Below, one piece after another: positions 1-8,507 of a DNA stretch of 64,000 nt. How positions within the stretch are numbered: position 1 is the stretch's first letter; every line of letters begins with the position of its first letter. The DNA is from an uncultured Campylobacter sp. Its GTDB lineage: Bacteria > Campylobacterota > Campylobacteria > Campylobacterales > Campylobacteraceae. Made by a program: the position numbers and the translations under genes. The notes beneath the pieces are model-generated. The model did no database searches. It was given only the letters and a program-made list of their open reading frames with translations, and was not told the origin of the DNA. The stretch is taken from positions 1 to 64,000 of the forward strand of contig NZ_CALIMW010000057.1 in NCBI RefSeq assembly GCF_938045405.1. The letters run 5' to 3'.

Positions 1-123
1 TATCTCGGTGCCCGCCGATATGCAGCTATTTACTACTTTTATAAGAACGCATCCCTTTGAAACGCTCGGAGCGGGGATCTGCTCCGCTAAAACCTTACCT
101 TTTTTAACTATTGCTTGTATCAT
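1..123 (-). CDS. Zinc-type/bi-domain sugar oxidoreductase, N-terminal fragment
   Basis: A reading frame starts with ATG at 123 on the minus strand and runs off the left edge of the window, giving 41 residues. An AAGGT ribosome-binding sequence lies 7 bases before the ATG. The peptide starts MIQAIVKKGKV and reaches VVNSCISAGTEI. This resembles the first beta-strands of alcohol-dehydrogenase-like (GroES-fold) proteins, particularly the bi-domain oxidoreductases found in surface polysaccharide loci. It is the next gene after wecC on the same strand, 20 bp away, which fits a nucleotide-sugar or polysaccharide operon. Only the N-terminus is visible, so the substrate cannot be assigned. Confidence 0.6.
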   Translation of the reverse strand, partial: MIQAIVKKGKVLAEQIPAPSVSKGCVLIKVVNSCISAGTEI

Positions 124-143
124 TAACCATACCTTGAAAAATA

Positions 144-1343
144 TTAAATATTAGTATTTCGCACGCCGCAAAAATCCAAAACTTCTTTTTCTATTTTCAG
201 CCCTTTAAATTCCTTATGTCCGACCAAAAATACGATAATGTCCGAAATTTCAATAGCCTTTTTATAATCCGCTATCTCAAAATCTTTGTGAGCCTTGATG
301 TTGGGCTCTACGGCGATCACATCGATACCGTCTGCGATCAGGCGCCTGGTTATATTTAGCGCTGGCGACTCTCTCAAATCGTCGATATCCGGCTTAAAAG
401 CAAGCCCCATACACGCTACTTTTGGCTTTCTGCCGTTTTGCAGCTCAAATTTCAAAGCGGCTTTTTTGATCTTTTCTATACACCAATCAGCTTTATGATC
501 ATTCACCTCTCTTGCGGATTTGATCAGCCTCGCTTCGTAGCCGCCCGCATGCACTATAAACCATGGATCGACCGCTATGCAGTGCCCACCTACGCCGCAG
601 CCCGGGCTTAAAATATTAACTCGCGGATGGCGATTTGCTAGCGAGATAAGCTCCCAGACGTTAATGCCGAATTTATCGCACAAAATGCTAAGTTCGTTTG
701 CAAAGGCTATGTTTACGTCGCGGAAAGAATTCTCTGTAAGCTTTGACATCTCTGCAGTCTTAGAATCCGTCTGCAAAACGCTACCACTAACGAATTCCCT
801 ATAAAATTCCGCTATCTTTTTAGTAGCAATTTTTGTAGTTCCACCCACGATTCTATCGTTTTGCGTAAGTTCTTTTAAAATTTTACCGGGCAAAACTCTC
901 TCAGGGCAGTGAGCGATATAAATTTTAGAAATATCAACACCGCCATTTTTTAAAATTTCGCCTATCTTTTCGGTGGTACCTATCGGTGAAGTGGATTCTA
1001 AAACGACCATATTATCGTCTTTTACGTATGGTATTATAGATTTTGCCGCACTTATGACATAATCGATATTTGGCACGTATCCGTCTCGAAACGGCGTCGG
1101 AACAGCTATGATAAAAACGTCTGCGAAATCAGGCTTAACGTCTGCTTTTAAATTTCCGCTTTCTACTGATTTTTTTACAAGCTCCCCAAGCCCTTGCTCT
1201 ACGATATGAATTTTACCCTCATTGATCGTATCTACGACGCTCTGCACTACATCAACGCCGTGGATTTTATAGCCCCTATTTGCCAAAAGTGCTGCTGTCG
1301 GTAGCCCTATATACCCAAGACCTAAGATGCAAACTTTTTTCAT
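144..1343 (-). CDS. wecC: UDP-N-acetyl-D-mannosaminuronate dehydrogenase (UDP-glucose/GDP-mannose dehydrogenase family)
   Basis: The protein (399 aa) is a cytoplasmic NAD-dependent nucleotide-sugar dehydrogenase. It would oxidise UDP-N-acetylmannosamine to the uronic acid for surface polysaccharide. The N-terminal Rossmann motif GLGYIG is at residues 8-13. The catalytic cysteine is in GGHCIAVDPW near residue 255, and LAFKPDIDDLRESPA marks the C-terminal domain. I chose the ATG at 1343 because AAGGA precedes it and because it forms an ATGA overlap with the stop of wecB; an upstream in-frame extension of 12 codons is less likely. The epimerase upstream makes the UDP-ManNAc substrate, so the two genes are consecutive steps. 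Specificity for ManNAc over other UDP-sugars rests on this pairing. Confidence 0.88.
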   Translation of the reverse strand: MKKVCILGLGYIGLPTAALLANRGYKIHGVDVVQSVVDTINEGKIHIVEQGLGELVKKSVESGNLKADVKPDFADVFIIAVPTPFRDGYVPNIDYVISAAKSIIPYVKDDNMVVLESTSPIGTTEKIGEILKNGGVDISKIYIAHCPERVLPGKILKELTQNDRIVGGTTKIATKKIAEFYREFVSGSVLQTDSKTAEMSKLTENSFRDVNIAFANELSILCDKFGINVWELISLANRHPRVNILSPGCGVGGHCIAVDPWFIVHAGGYEARLIKSAREVNDHKADWCIEKIKKAALKFELQNGRKPKVACMGLAFKPDIDDLRESPALNITRRLIADGIDVIAVEPNIKAHKDFEIADYKKAIEISDIIVFLVGHKEFKGLKIEKEVLDFCGVRNTNI

Positions 1344-2476
1344 AATATTCCTTTTAAAAATTCCAGTATTTTTTTGCAAGTTTTACCGTCGCCATACGGG
1401 CTTACACTTTTACTCATTTTATCATATTCATCTTTTAAATTTAATAATTTTTGCACCTCTTTTATGATATTTTCGCGCTTGGTGCCGATAAGCTTCACAC
1501 ATCCTGCTCTTATCCCTTCAGGTCTTTCGGTAGTTTTTCTGATAACTAAAACGGGCTTGCAAAGGCTCGGCGCCTCCTCTTGGATGCCGCCGCTATCTGT
1601 TACTATCATATATGACTTGCTCATAAGATAGACGAAACTATCATACTCTAGCGGATCAATTAAAAATATATTCGAAATGCCCGATAAAATTTCTCCCACA
1701 GGCTTTCTTACATTTGGATTTAGATGCACGGGATAAACGATGTCGATATTTTCATTTTTTAGCGCTATTTCACGTAAAGCCTCACAAATATTAACAAAGC
1801 CTTCTCCGAAATTCTCTCGTCTGTGTCCTGTAACGAGAATAAATTTTCTATCACTAAGCTTATATTTGGAATTTATAAAGGATAAAATTTTATTTTTTAG
1901 CAGCTCGTTGTTTTCGATTTTATCTATCGTCCACAAAAGCGCGTCTATAACAGTGTTGCCGCTAACGATTATATTTTTTGAATCTTTGCCTTCTTTTAAT
2001 AGATTATCTCTTGCGTCGGCAGTCGGCGCGAAGTGATATTTAGCGATGAGCCCCGTCATCTGCCTATTTATCTCTTCAGGAAACGGCGAATAGATATCAT
2101 GCGTCCTAAGTCCAGCTTCGACATGTGCCACGTCGATCTTTTGATAATACGCCGCTAAAGAAACGGCATAAGTAGTAGTCGTATCTCCATGCACAAACAC
2201 GATGTCCGGGGTATATTCGCTAAATACATCGCGCATACCAAGCAAAACGCCTGACGTAATGTCGTACAGATCCTGCCCTTGCTTCATTAAATTTAGATCA
2301 AAATCCGGCTTGATCTCAAAAAATTCAAGCACCTGGTCGAGCATCTGCCTGTGCTGCGCCGTAACGCAAACCTTCACTTCAAATTCCGCATGCTTTTGAA
2401 ATTCCTTTATCAACAGAGCCATCTTAATGGCCTCCGGGCGCGTTCCAAATACTATCAAAATTTTTCTTTTCGTCAT
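1340..2476 (-). CDS. wecB: UDP-N-acetylglucosamine 2-epimerase (non-hydrolysing)
   Basis: This 378-residue cytoplasmic enzyme interconverts UDP-GlcNAc and UDP-ManNAc. The family signature is clear: FGTRPEAIKMALL at residues 10-22, then VHGDTTTTYA, HVEAGLRT, the PFPEEINRQ segment, TGHRRENFG, and SDSGGIQEEAP-type residues (TDSGGIQEEAPSL) near the C-terminus. Length is normal for the family. The start has a strong GGGGAG ribosome-binding sequence 4 bases upstream. The stop overlaps the wecC start by four bases, so the two are probably translationally coupled. About 150 bp separate it from the repair gene upstream, enough room for its own promoter, although I could not identify one with confidence. 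Confidence 0.93.
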   Translation of the reverse strand: MTKRKILIVFGTRPEAIKMALLIKEFQKHAEFEVKVCVTAQHRQMLDQVLEFFEIKPDFDLNLMKQGQDLYDITSGVLLGMRDVFSEYTPDIVFVHGDTTTTYAVSLAAYYQKIDVAHVEAGLRTHDIYSPFPEEINRQMTGLIAKYHFAPTADARDNLLKEGKDSKNIIVSGNTVIDALLWTIDKIENNELLKNKILSFINSKYKLSDRKFILVTGHRRENFGEGFVNICEALREIALKNENIDIVYPVHLNPNVRKPVGEILSGISNIFLIDPLEYDSFVYLMSKSYMIVTDSGGIQEEAPSLCKPVLVIRKTTERPEGIRAGCVKLIGTKRENIIKEVQKLLNLKDEYDKMSKSVSPYGDGKTCKKILEFLKGIL

Positions 2477-2626
2477 AAACTCCCCTATATATCGATTTTT
2501 TAACCAAATTTATCGCCGTGATTTTAATTAAATTTTGCTATATCGGCGCTTAACAATACATAAAATCACCTATTTATCGCTACTTAGATGGTATAGAATG
2601 TTCTTTGCTTCAAAGACGGCTAAGAT

Positions 2627-3325
2627 TTATTTTAAATTATCAAAAAATTCCATCGCAAAATCATCGAAAATTTTACCTTTCAAATGCGCTTTACAAAATT
2701 CCACGATGAGTCCATGAAATAACACATACGTGCTGTTTTCGTTCTCCAGCTTATCTGCTTTTGCCGCCGCATCGCAGGGAAAATTAGCGAAATTTACAAA
2801 CTCATAGATCCGCTCAAATTCCAGTTCGCCGAGCCACGCGCTAAGCTCGTCGTAACTTTCAAACTCATAGCCCAAAGCCCCGAGCAGCCGCGCCGAGTAG
2901 CTGTCCGCGACCATCACCGCGCGCTCGCACGCATAGCACAAGATCGCATCGCAGCTCTCCGCGCCGATCCCCTTGCGCGCTAGCAGCCACTCGCGGCTAA
3001 CGCCCGATTTAAAGCTCTCAAAATCCCCAAAATCCGCGATTATCGCTTTGCAAAGCAAGCTTAGGCGTCTAGCTTTTTGATTATAAAATCCACTTACTTT
3101 GATGATCTCCGCAAGCTCCGCTTCATCTAGCCCGGCGATCCCATCTAGACTCAAAAGCCCCTTGCTACACAGGTTTTGCAGTGCCGCATCAGCATTGCGC
3201 CACGCCGTATTTTGGATCAAAATCGCCCCCACGACCACCTCAAAGCTTCCAAATCCGGGCCACCAGCGAAAATCCTTGATTTTCACGGCGCGAAAAAGCG
3301 CGATAAAAAGCTCGGTCGCGCTCAT
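2627..3325 (-). CDS. HhH-GPD DNA glycosylase, 3-methyladenine glycosylase III (MagIII)-like
   Basis: The protein (232 aa) belongs to the endonuclease III/HhH-GPD base-excision repair superfamily. The opening segment with GFGSFEVVVGAILIQNTAW is typical of the fold. The helix-hairpin-helix is at about residues 114-130 (LLARKGIGAESCDAI) and the catalytic aspartate is D141 in VADSYSARLL. The lysine that gives endonuclease III its lyase activity (GRKTA in the hairpin) is replaced by AESCD. No four-cysteine iron-sulphur loop is present at the C-terminus. Both points favour a monofunctional alkyl-base glycosylase such as Helicobacter MagIII over Nth. The start overlaps the upstream stop as ATGA, placing it in the mfd-side operon. 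Confidence 0.82.
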   Translation of the reverse strand: MSATELFIALFRAVKIKDFRWWPGFGSFEVVVGAILIQNTAWRNADAALQNLCSKGLLSLDGIAGLDEAELAEIIKVSGFYNQKARRLSLLCKAIIADFGDFESFKSGVSREWLLARKGIGAESCDAILCYACERAVMVADSYSARLLGALGYEFESYDELSAWLGELEFERIYEFVNFANFPCDAAAKADKLENENSTYVLFHGLIVEFCKAHLKGKIFDDFAMEFFDNLK

Positions 3326-3690
3326 CTGCCGTCTCCAAGGACGCTGGGAGCATCAAATTTCGGTTCTATAATCCGTACCTCGCCGCATCTTGCGACAAGC
3401 GATGCATACGCCGAAATAATTTTTAAATTTCGCTTAAAGAGTGCCGTGCAACGCATAAAAATTTGAAATTTATGCGTTGCAAAAACAGACGCAAACGGGG
3501 TTTGTTCTTGCAAGACACCTGCGATGAGAAGGAATTTCGACGCACCGCTAGGCTTAAATTTAACGATCGTCGCGCACGTAGCGGCAACTTTAAATTTTAG
3601 TGCAGCCGCTGCCCTGCTTCGCTCCAGAAGCCGCTTTACGCCGCAACTAAGCTCGCTTACGACATTTTGAAATTCTCGCGCCGTATTCAT
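3322..3690 (-). CDS. Hypothetical protein between DUF815 ATPase and MagIII-like glycosylase
   Basis: I do not recognise this 122-residue protein. The main support that it is real is its geometry: its ATG overlaps the stop of the ATPase gene by four bases and its stop overlaps the ATG of the glycosylase gene by four bases, forming a coupled ATGA chain. The protein is basic and cysteine-containing (five cysteines, for example SCGVKRLL and RCTALFKRN). It has no membrane segment longer than a short hydrophobic run near residues 53-59. Composition is close to that of random translation of this base composition, so it could be a rapidly evolving gene or a decayed one kept open by coupling. Confidence 0.5.
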   Translation of the reverse strand: MNTAREFQNVVSELSCGVKRLLERSRAAAALKFKVAATCATIVKFKPSGASKFLLIAGVLQEQTPFASVFATHKFQIFMRCTALFKRNLKIISAYASLVARCGEVRIIEPKFDAPSVLGDGR

Positions 3691-4670
3691 CTGCCGCCGC
3701 CTTTTAAATTTGTAAAAAATTCCTCGCTAAAGCTCAAGAAAAACTGCTTTGCCGCGCGGCCGCTGCGGCTTGCGCGAAGCATCGCAAACTCCCTCGCCTT
3801 TGCGTGCAGCGCGTCTAAATTTGCAGCAAAGCTCAAGCGAAATTCCGCCGCGCTCATACCTTTCGCAGCCGCAAAATAGGCATCTACGATCCCCAAATAC
3901 TCCCGCATGCTCCCGCCGTAAAAGCTTAGCTGCAGTCCGAAGCGCTCGCTCAGGCTGATTCGCTCGTTCGCCGCGTCGCTTAGGTGCAGCTCGCCGCGAC
4001 TGATCTGCGCGGCGTCGTTATCGCTTGCGCATTCGCCTACGATGTGGCGGCGATTGGACGTCGCATACATCAGCACGTTGCGCGGCGCGCGCTCTAAGGA
4101 TCCTTCTAGCAGCGGTTTTAGGTGCTTGTAGCCGCTCTCGCCGAGCTCAAAGCTCAAATCATCGCAAAAGATGATAAATTTAAAATTTGTTTCGCGGATC
4201 GCGTCGATTATATCCACGAGATAGCCCAGATCGTCCCTGCCGATCTCGATGATCTTAAGGCCTTGCGGGATAAATTTAGAAAAAACCGCCTTCGCAAGGC
4301 TTGATTTGCCGCAGCCGCTCTCGCCCCATAGTAGTGCGTGATTGGCGCTCGCGCCACGCAGGAAGGCGTCAGTGTTTTTTATAAGAGCTGATTTTTGGCT
4401 CTCTAGCCCCACAAGCGCGTCAATACCCGTGAAATCGATATCGCGGACGATCTTTAGCGCCTTTTTATTTGCGCGAAAGACGGCGACCTGTACCGTGCGC
4501 CAATCAATCGCGCTAAAATCGCTGAAATAAATTTGCTCGCCGGTGCCGCTCTGCGCACTTTTTAGGATGGCTTGCGGCGCTAAATTCAAACCGCTTACCG
4601 AGTCTAAATTTAGCCCTTCGCTTCTGCTTTTGCTCGCGCTTTTTTTGATATTTTCATCGCAAGTTCGCAT
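3687..4670 (-). CDS. DUF815 family P-loop ATPase
   Basis: This 327-residue cytoplasmic protein has the features of the DUF815 AAA-like ATPases. The Walker A motif WGESGCGKSS is at residues 115-124, preceded by GIDALVGLESQKSALIKNT, the usual DUF815 lead-in. A Walker B-like segment FIIFCDDLSFE follows at about 165-175, and ATSNRRHIV is the sensor-like strand. The C-terminal part with LSERFGLQLSFYG matches the lid region. The biochemical role of the family is not established. The gene overlaps the end of mfd by 17 bp, so it is probably co-transcribed with this repair gene. The first 45 residues are variable and serine-rich. Confidence 0.85.
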   Translation of the reverse strand: MRTCDENIKKSASKSRSEGLNLDSVSGLNLAPQAILKSAQSGTGEQIYFSDFSAIDWRTVQVAVFRANKKALKIVRDIDFTGIDALVGLESQKSALIKNTDAFLRGASANHALLWGESGCGKSSLAKAVFSKFIPQGLKIIEIGRDDLGYLVDIIDAIRETNFKFIIFCDDLSFELGESGYKHLKPLLEGSLERAPRNVLMYATSNRRHIVGECASDNDAAQISRGELHLSDAANERISLSERFGLQLSFYGGSMREYLGIVDAYFAAAKGMSAAEFRLSFAANLDALHAKAREFAMLRASRSGRAAKQFFLSFSEEFFTNLKGGGR

Positions 4671-7614
4671 TTTTTAGCTCCCTTCGCAGATAGATTAAAA
4701 TTTCGTTTATCACGTCGTCATCGTCGCGCGTCTGTGCCTTTAATCGCACCTTATCGCCGTTTGCAAGGGTGATCAAGATATTTTCGTCCATGCTCGAAAT
4801 CACGCGCAAGCCAAGCTTCGTAGCCAAAACCTTAATCATCATCACGTCGATGAATTGCTTGGTGTAGACGTCCGCACGCCCGAAGCGGTCCTCGATCTCG
4901 CCGAAAATTTCAAGCACTTCGCTCGCCTCGGCGCACTTGCTAAGCCGCCTGTAAAGATCTAGGCGCAGGCGATCCTCTCTGATAAATTCCGAGTTTAAAA
5001 AGGCGTTTACGGAAATTTTAAGCTCCACGCTCGCAGCGGCGCTCTTTCTGCTTAGCAGCTTGCCGATCTCCTCTTCGAGCATTTTTAGATAAAGCGAGTA
5101 GCCGATCGCTTCGATATGCCCGCTCTGTGCCTCTCCGAGCAGATTTCCGCCGCCGCGAATCTCTAGATCGTGATACGCTAGCACCGAGCCGCTGCCCAAA
5201 AACGAGTTGCTCTCAAGCGCTACGAGCCGTTTTAGCGCGTCCTGCGTAAGAGCGGTTTTATCCTCGATCAAAAAGTAGCAAAAGCCCTGTTTGTTGCTGC
5301 GTCCGACGCGGCCGCGCAGCTGGTGCAGATCGGCGATGCCGAATTTATCAGCGTTTTCGACGATGATTGTATTTACGCGCGGCATATGAATGCCGCTTTC
5401 TACGATGCTGGTGCAAAGTAGCAGATCGTATCCGCCTGCTACAAATTTTAAAATTTCATCCTCCGTAGTTTTAGCGTCGATCTTGGAGTGCAAAATTAGA
5501 ATTTTAAGGCTCGGCAAAATTTCAAGCAGTTTCTTTTTGGCGTTTTGCATCGTCGCGATGTGGTTGTGGACGTAAAAAATCTGCCCGCCGCGTCGCAGCT
5601 CGCGCGAGATCGCCTCTTTTATGATCTTTTCGTCCCACTGCTTGACGAAGGTGCGCACGTCCAGGCGATCCTGCGGCGGACTAAGCAGCGTGGAGTAGCT
5701 TTTAATCGAGCTTAGCGCCATATTTAGACTGCGCGGTATCGGCGTGGCAGACATACTAAGCAGGTGCGAGGCGGCGCTTTTCTCTTTGAGCCGCTCCTTT
5801 TGCTTAACGCCGAATTTATGCTCCTCATCGATGATTATGAGCCCTAAATTTGCGGGGTTTAAATTTAAAAGCGAGTGCGTGCCGACCACGACGATCGCCT
5901 CGCCGCTTTGCAGGCGCTTTGTAATCTCGCTCTTTTGTCGCGCGCTGCTAAAGCGATCGAGCTTGAAAACGGGAATTTCAAACTCCCTAAAGCGCTCGCT
6001 AAGCGTAGCGTAATGCTGCGAGCTAAGCAGCGTCGTAGGCACAAAAAACAGCACTGAATGGCCGCTGCGGATGCAAGCAAAGATCGCATTCATCGCAACC
6101 TCGGTCTTTCCAAAGCCCACGTCGCCGCTAAGCAGGCGGTCCATCACCTTGCCGCTTTGCAGATCCGCCAAAATCGCGCCCACCGCCTTTTGCTGATCGC
6201 TCGTGTAGTTAAAGCCGCTTGCGCTTAGAAATTTCGCATAATCCGCGCTTTCGTTTTTGATGACGAGCCCCCGCACCAGCTCGCGCTTTGCCGCCAGCGC
6301 GATGATCTTTGAAGCGATCGCGAAGAGCTTTTCGCGCACTCTCTCTTTAATTTTTGAAAAGCTCGCCCTGCCCAGATGATCCAAGCTCACGGCGCCGCCG
6401 CTTGCGACGTAGCGATCGATCTTATTTAGATACTCTACCGGCAGCAGCAGTTTGTCGCCGCCCTCGTAGAGCAGGGATACGAACTCCTTGCTGCGCCCCA
6501 TCACCTCGATGAGCTCAAGCCCGTTAAATTTAGCGATGCCGTGATCTTCATGCACGACGAAATCACCCACGTTTAGCTCATCTAGAGCCAGACTCGATCT
6601 TCGCACGCGCTTTTTAGGCGTCGCTTTGTTTAGCGAAAGAATGATTCGCTCGGCGCTTATTAAATTTACGACGAAATCCTCGCGTAAAATTTCGATATTG
6701 CTAAATCCGCCAAGATCAAACGGCGCGAGCAGTGCGTCGTTTCGCGCGATCAGCGTGATAGCCTCGCTGCGATGAAATTCAAAAAATTCCTGCGACGGCG
6801 TCACGGCGAGGTCTTTAAATTTACGCGCCGCAGGCAATACCTCGATCGCGTCTAAAAAATCCAAATTGCGCTCGGAAAAAATTTCATCCTTTTTGATCTC
6901 GTGCAACAAGATGCAATCAAACGCGCTCGTGTAATCGACGAAGTCCTCAATGAACCAAAACCCGAGCGAGCCCAGATCGCGAGCTAACGCGTCGCTGTCC
7001 GCGCGCGATATCTTTTCGCTCACGCTCTCAAACTCGTCCTCGCTTAAATTTGCTAAAAACGGCGCTATCTCGGCTTGCGCAAGCTCATCTTTTTCGCTTT
7101 TTTGCGTCGCGACGTCAAAGCGCCTGATACTCTCAACCGTCTCGCCGTCGAGTAGAATTCTAACCGCGCTTTCGCTCCCTACCGAAAAAACATCGATGAT
7201 CTCGCCACGGAAGCTAACCTCGCCCATGCTTTCGACGATGTCGCGCACGTCGTATCCCAGGCGCAAAATTTCATCTTTCAGCTCGCTTAAGTTTAACTCT
7301 TCGCCAAATTTTAAATTTAGCGGGCGCAGATGGCTTGCGGCGGGGAGTTTATTTAGGATCGTGCGGACGGGAGAGATTAAAATTTTTTTGTCGCTTGTTT
7401 TATAAAACGCGCTAAGAGCGGTGCTGATACCCGCAAGCTCGCCCATGTAGCTGCGAAGATCCTCGCCGAAGCTCGCTCTAAAATCGGGTAGGCAAAAGGT
7501 CGCGTAGCCCATAAATTTAAGCACCTGCTCGCACGCCGCAGCCTCTTTATCGTCCTCGCAGATCAAAAGCTCTTTTTGGTTTTGCAAAAAGTATTCGTAA
7601 ACCTCGGCTTGCAT
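4654..7614 (-). CDS. mfd: Transcription-repair coupling factor Mfd
   Basis: Mfd (986 aa) removes RNA polymerase stalled at DNA lesions and recruits the UvrABC system. The N-terminal third is the UvrB-like region. The RNA-polymerase-interaction domain starts around residue 340 with LNVGDFVVHEDHGIAKF. The superfamily 2 translocase carries Walker A GDVGFGKTEVAM near residue 495 and the DEEH box (IIIDEEHKFG) near 596, followed by motif III SATPIPRSLNMA and motif VI QLRGRVGRSNKQG. The C-terminal TRCF domain ends the protein. It is shorter than the E. coli protein, as is usual in Campylobacter. Its ATG shares a TAATG junction with the stop of the M23 peptidase gene. The usual neighbour bactofilin is absent. 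Confidence 0.97.
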   Translation of the reverse strand: MQAEVYEYFLQNQKELLICEDDKEAAACEQVLKFMGYATFCLPDFRASFGEDLRSYMGELAGISTALSAFYKTSDKKILISPVRTILNKLPAASHLRPLNLKFGEELNLSELKDEILRLGYDVRDIVESMGEVSFRGEIIDVFSVGSESAVRILLDGETVESIRRFDVATQKSEKDELAQAEIAPFLANLSEDEFESVSEKISRADSDALARDLGSLGFWFIEDFVDYTSAFDCILLHEIKKDEIFSERNLDFLDAIEVLPAARKFKDLAVTPSQEFFEFHRSEAITLIARNDALLAPFDLGGFSNIEILREDFVVNLISAERIILSLNKATPKKRVRRSSLALDELNVGDFVVHEDHGIAKFNGLELIEVMGRSKEFVSLLYEGGDKLLLPVEYLNKIDRYVASGGAVSLDHLGRASFSKIKERVREKLFAIASKIIALAAKRELVRGLVIKNESADYAKFLSASGFNYTSDQQKAVGAILADLQSGKVMDRLLSGDVGFGKTEVAMNAIFACIRSGHSVLFFVPTTLLSSQHYATLSERFREFEIPVFKLDRFSSARQKSEITKRLQSGEAIVVVGTHSLLNLNPANLGLIIIDEEHKFGVKQKERLKEKSAASHLLSMSATPIPRSLNMALSSIKSYSTLLSPPQDRLDVRTFVKQWDEKIIKEAISRELRRGGQIFYVHNHIATMQNAKKKLLEILPSLKILILHSKIDAKTTEDEILKFVAGGYDLLLCTSIVESGIHMPRVNTIIVENADKFGIADLHQLRGRVGRSNKQGFCYFLIEDKTALTQDALKRLVALESNSFLGSGSVLAYHDLEIRGGGNLLGEAQSGHIEAIGYSLYLKMLEEEIGKLLSRKSAAASVELKISVNAFLNSEFIREDRLRLDLYRRLSKCAEASEVLEIFGEIEDRFGRADVYTKQFIDVMMIKVLATKLGLRVISSMDENILITLANGDKVRLKAQTRDDDDVINEILIYLRRELKNANLR

Positions 7615-8507
7615 TATTTAAACCTTTCGATCTGGTGTTGCACGACATTTGCGATCTCCTGCCACGATACGTTAGGCTCCAAGGTTGAGATATTTTTGAA
7701 ATTCTGCGCGTTCCAGCTCATAAAATTTGCAGGATCAACGCTTTGAGCCAAAAACCTAACTTCGTAATGCAAGTGCGGACCGGTGCTGTAGCCGGTGTTA
7801 CCGCTATAGCCGATGAGATCGCCCTTTTTAACCCAAGAACCGGGCGTTACGACCGCGGAGCTAAGGTGGCCGTAGCGGGTCTCAAAGCCGTAATTGTGCG
7901 ATAGAATCACTAAAATTCCATATCCGCTGCCGCTACCACCTGCAAACTGCACGAAGCCCTCTGCCGTCGCAAACACCGGAGTGCCCTCGCTCGCTCGCAG
8001 GTCGATGCCGTGGTGCATCCTCATAACGCCACTGATTGGATGAGTGCGCATCCCAAAAGGGCTAGTAACGCCGCGATACTGCATCGGAAGGCCGTTAGGC
8101 ACGGCGCTAAGGATCACGCTCGCCGTTTTTTCGCTAGCTGCGATGTGCGCGCCGGAGCCCTTTTTGCGCTCCTTTTTCATCTCATTCATCGCAAGCATTA
8201 CCTGGATATCACTATCCAGCCCGCCTCCATCGTCTTCGCGTCCGTCCAGCTTGGCAAGCACCTCCTCATTTTTGCCCTCAAGCGCGATATTTTGCTCTTT
8301 TAGCGCGAGATTTTCGGCGTATAGGGTTTTGTTTAGCTCTTTTAAATTTGAACGGTCGCTCGCGAGTTTAAATATCGCAAAAAACAAAACAAGCAGAAAA
8401 ATTACAAAAAACGCGGATAAAATTTTAAGTTGAAATCTAAAATTTTCGCCAAAATACAGCGTCTTGGTGCCAAAGTGATCGCTTAGGGTAAGTTTAGTTT
8501 TAGCCAC
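7614..8507 (-). CDS. M23 (LytM) peptidoglycan endopeptidase, cell-shape type
   Basis: This is a membrane-anchored periplasmic peptidase that would cut peptidoglycan cross-links. A short cytoplasmic tail is followed by one membrane segment (about residues 27-46), a coiled coil (about 50-90) and a C-terminal LytM domain. All metal and catalytic motifs are present: HxxxD in HHGIDLRASEGTPV and HxH in GPHLHYEVRF, with YGHLSSA between them, so it should be active. Position between folC and mfd matches csd1/csd2 of Helicobacter pylori, which control helical shape. I prefer GTG at 8507, which has GAGG six bases upstream and overlaps the folC stop by 8 bp; a TTG at 8519 is possible but lacks a ribosome-binding site. 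Confidence 0.88.
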   Translation of the reverse strand: MAKTKLTLSDHFGTKTLYFGENFRFQLKILSAFFVIFLLVLFFAIFKLASDRSNLKELNKTLYAENLALKEQNIALEGKNEEVLAKLDGREDDGGGLDSDIQVMLAMNEMKKERKKGSGAHIAASEKTASVILSAVPNGLPMQYRGVTSPFGMRTHPISGVMRMHHGIDLRASEGTPVFATAEGFVQFAGGSGSGYGILVILSHNYGFETRYGHLSSAVVTPGSWVKKGDLIGYSGNTGYSTGPHLHYEVRFLAQSVDPANFMSWNAQNFKNISTLEPNVSWQEIANVVQHQIERFK

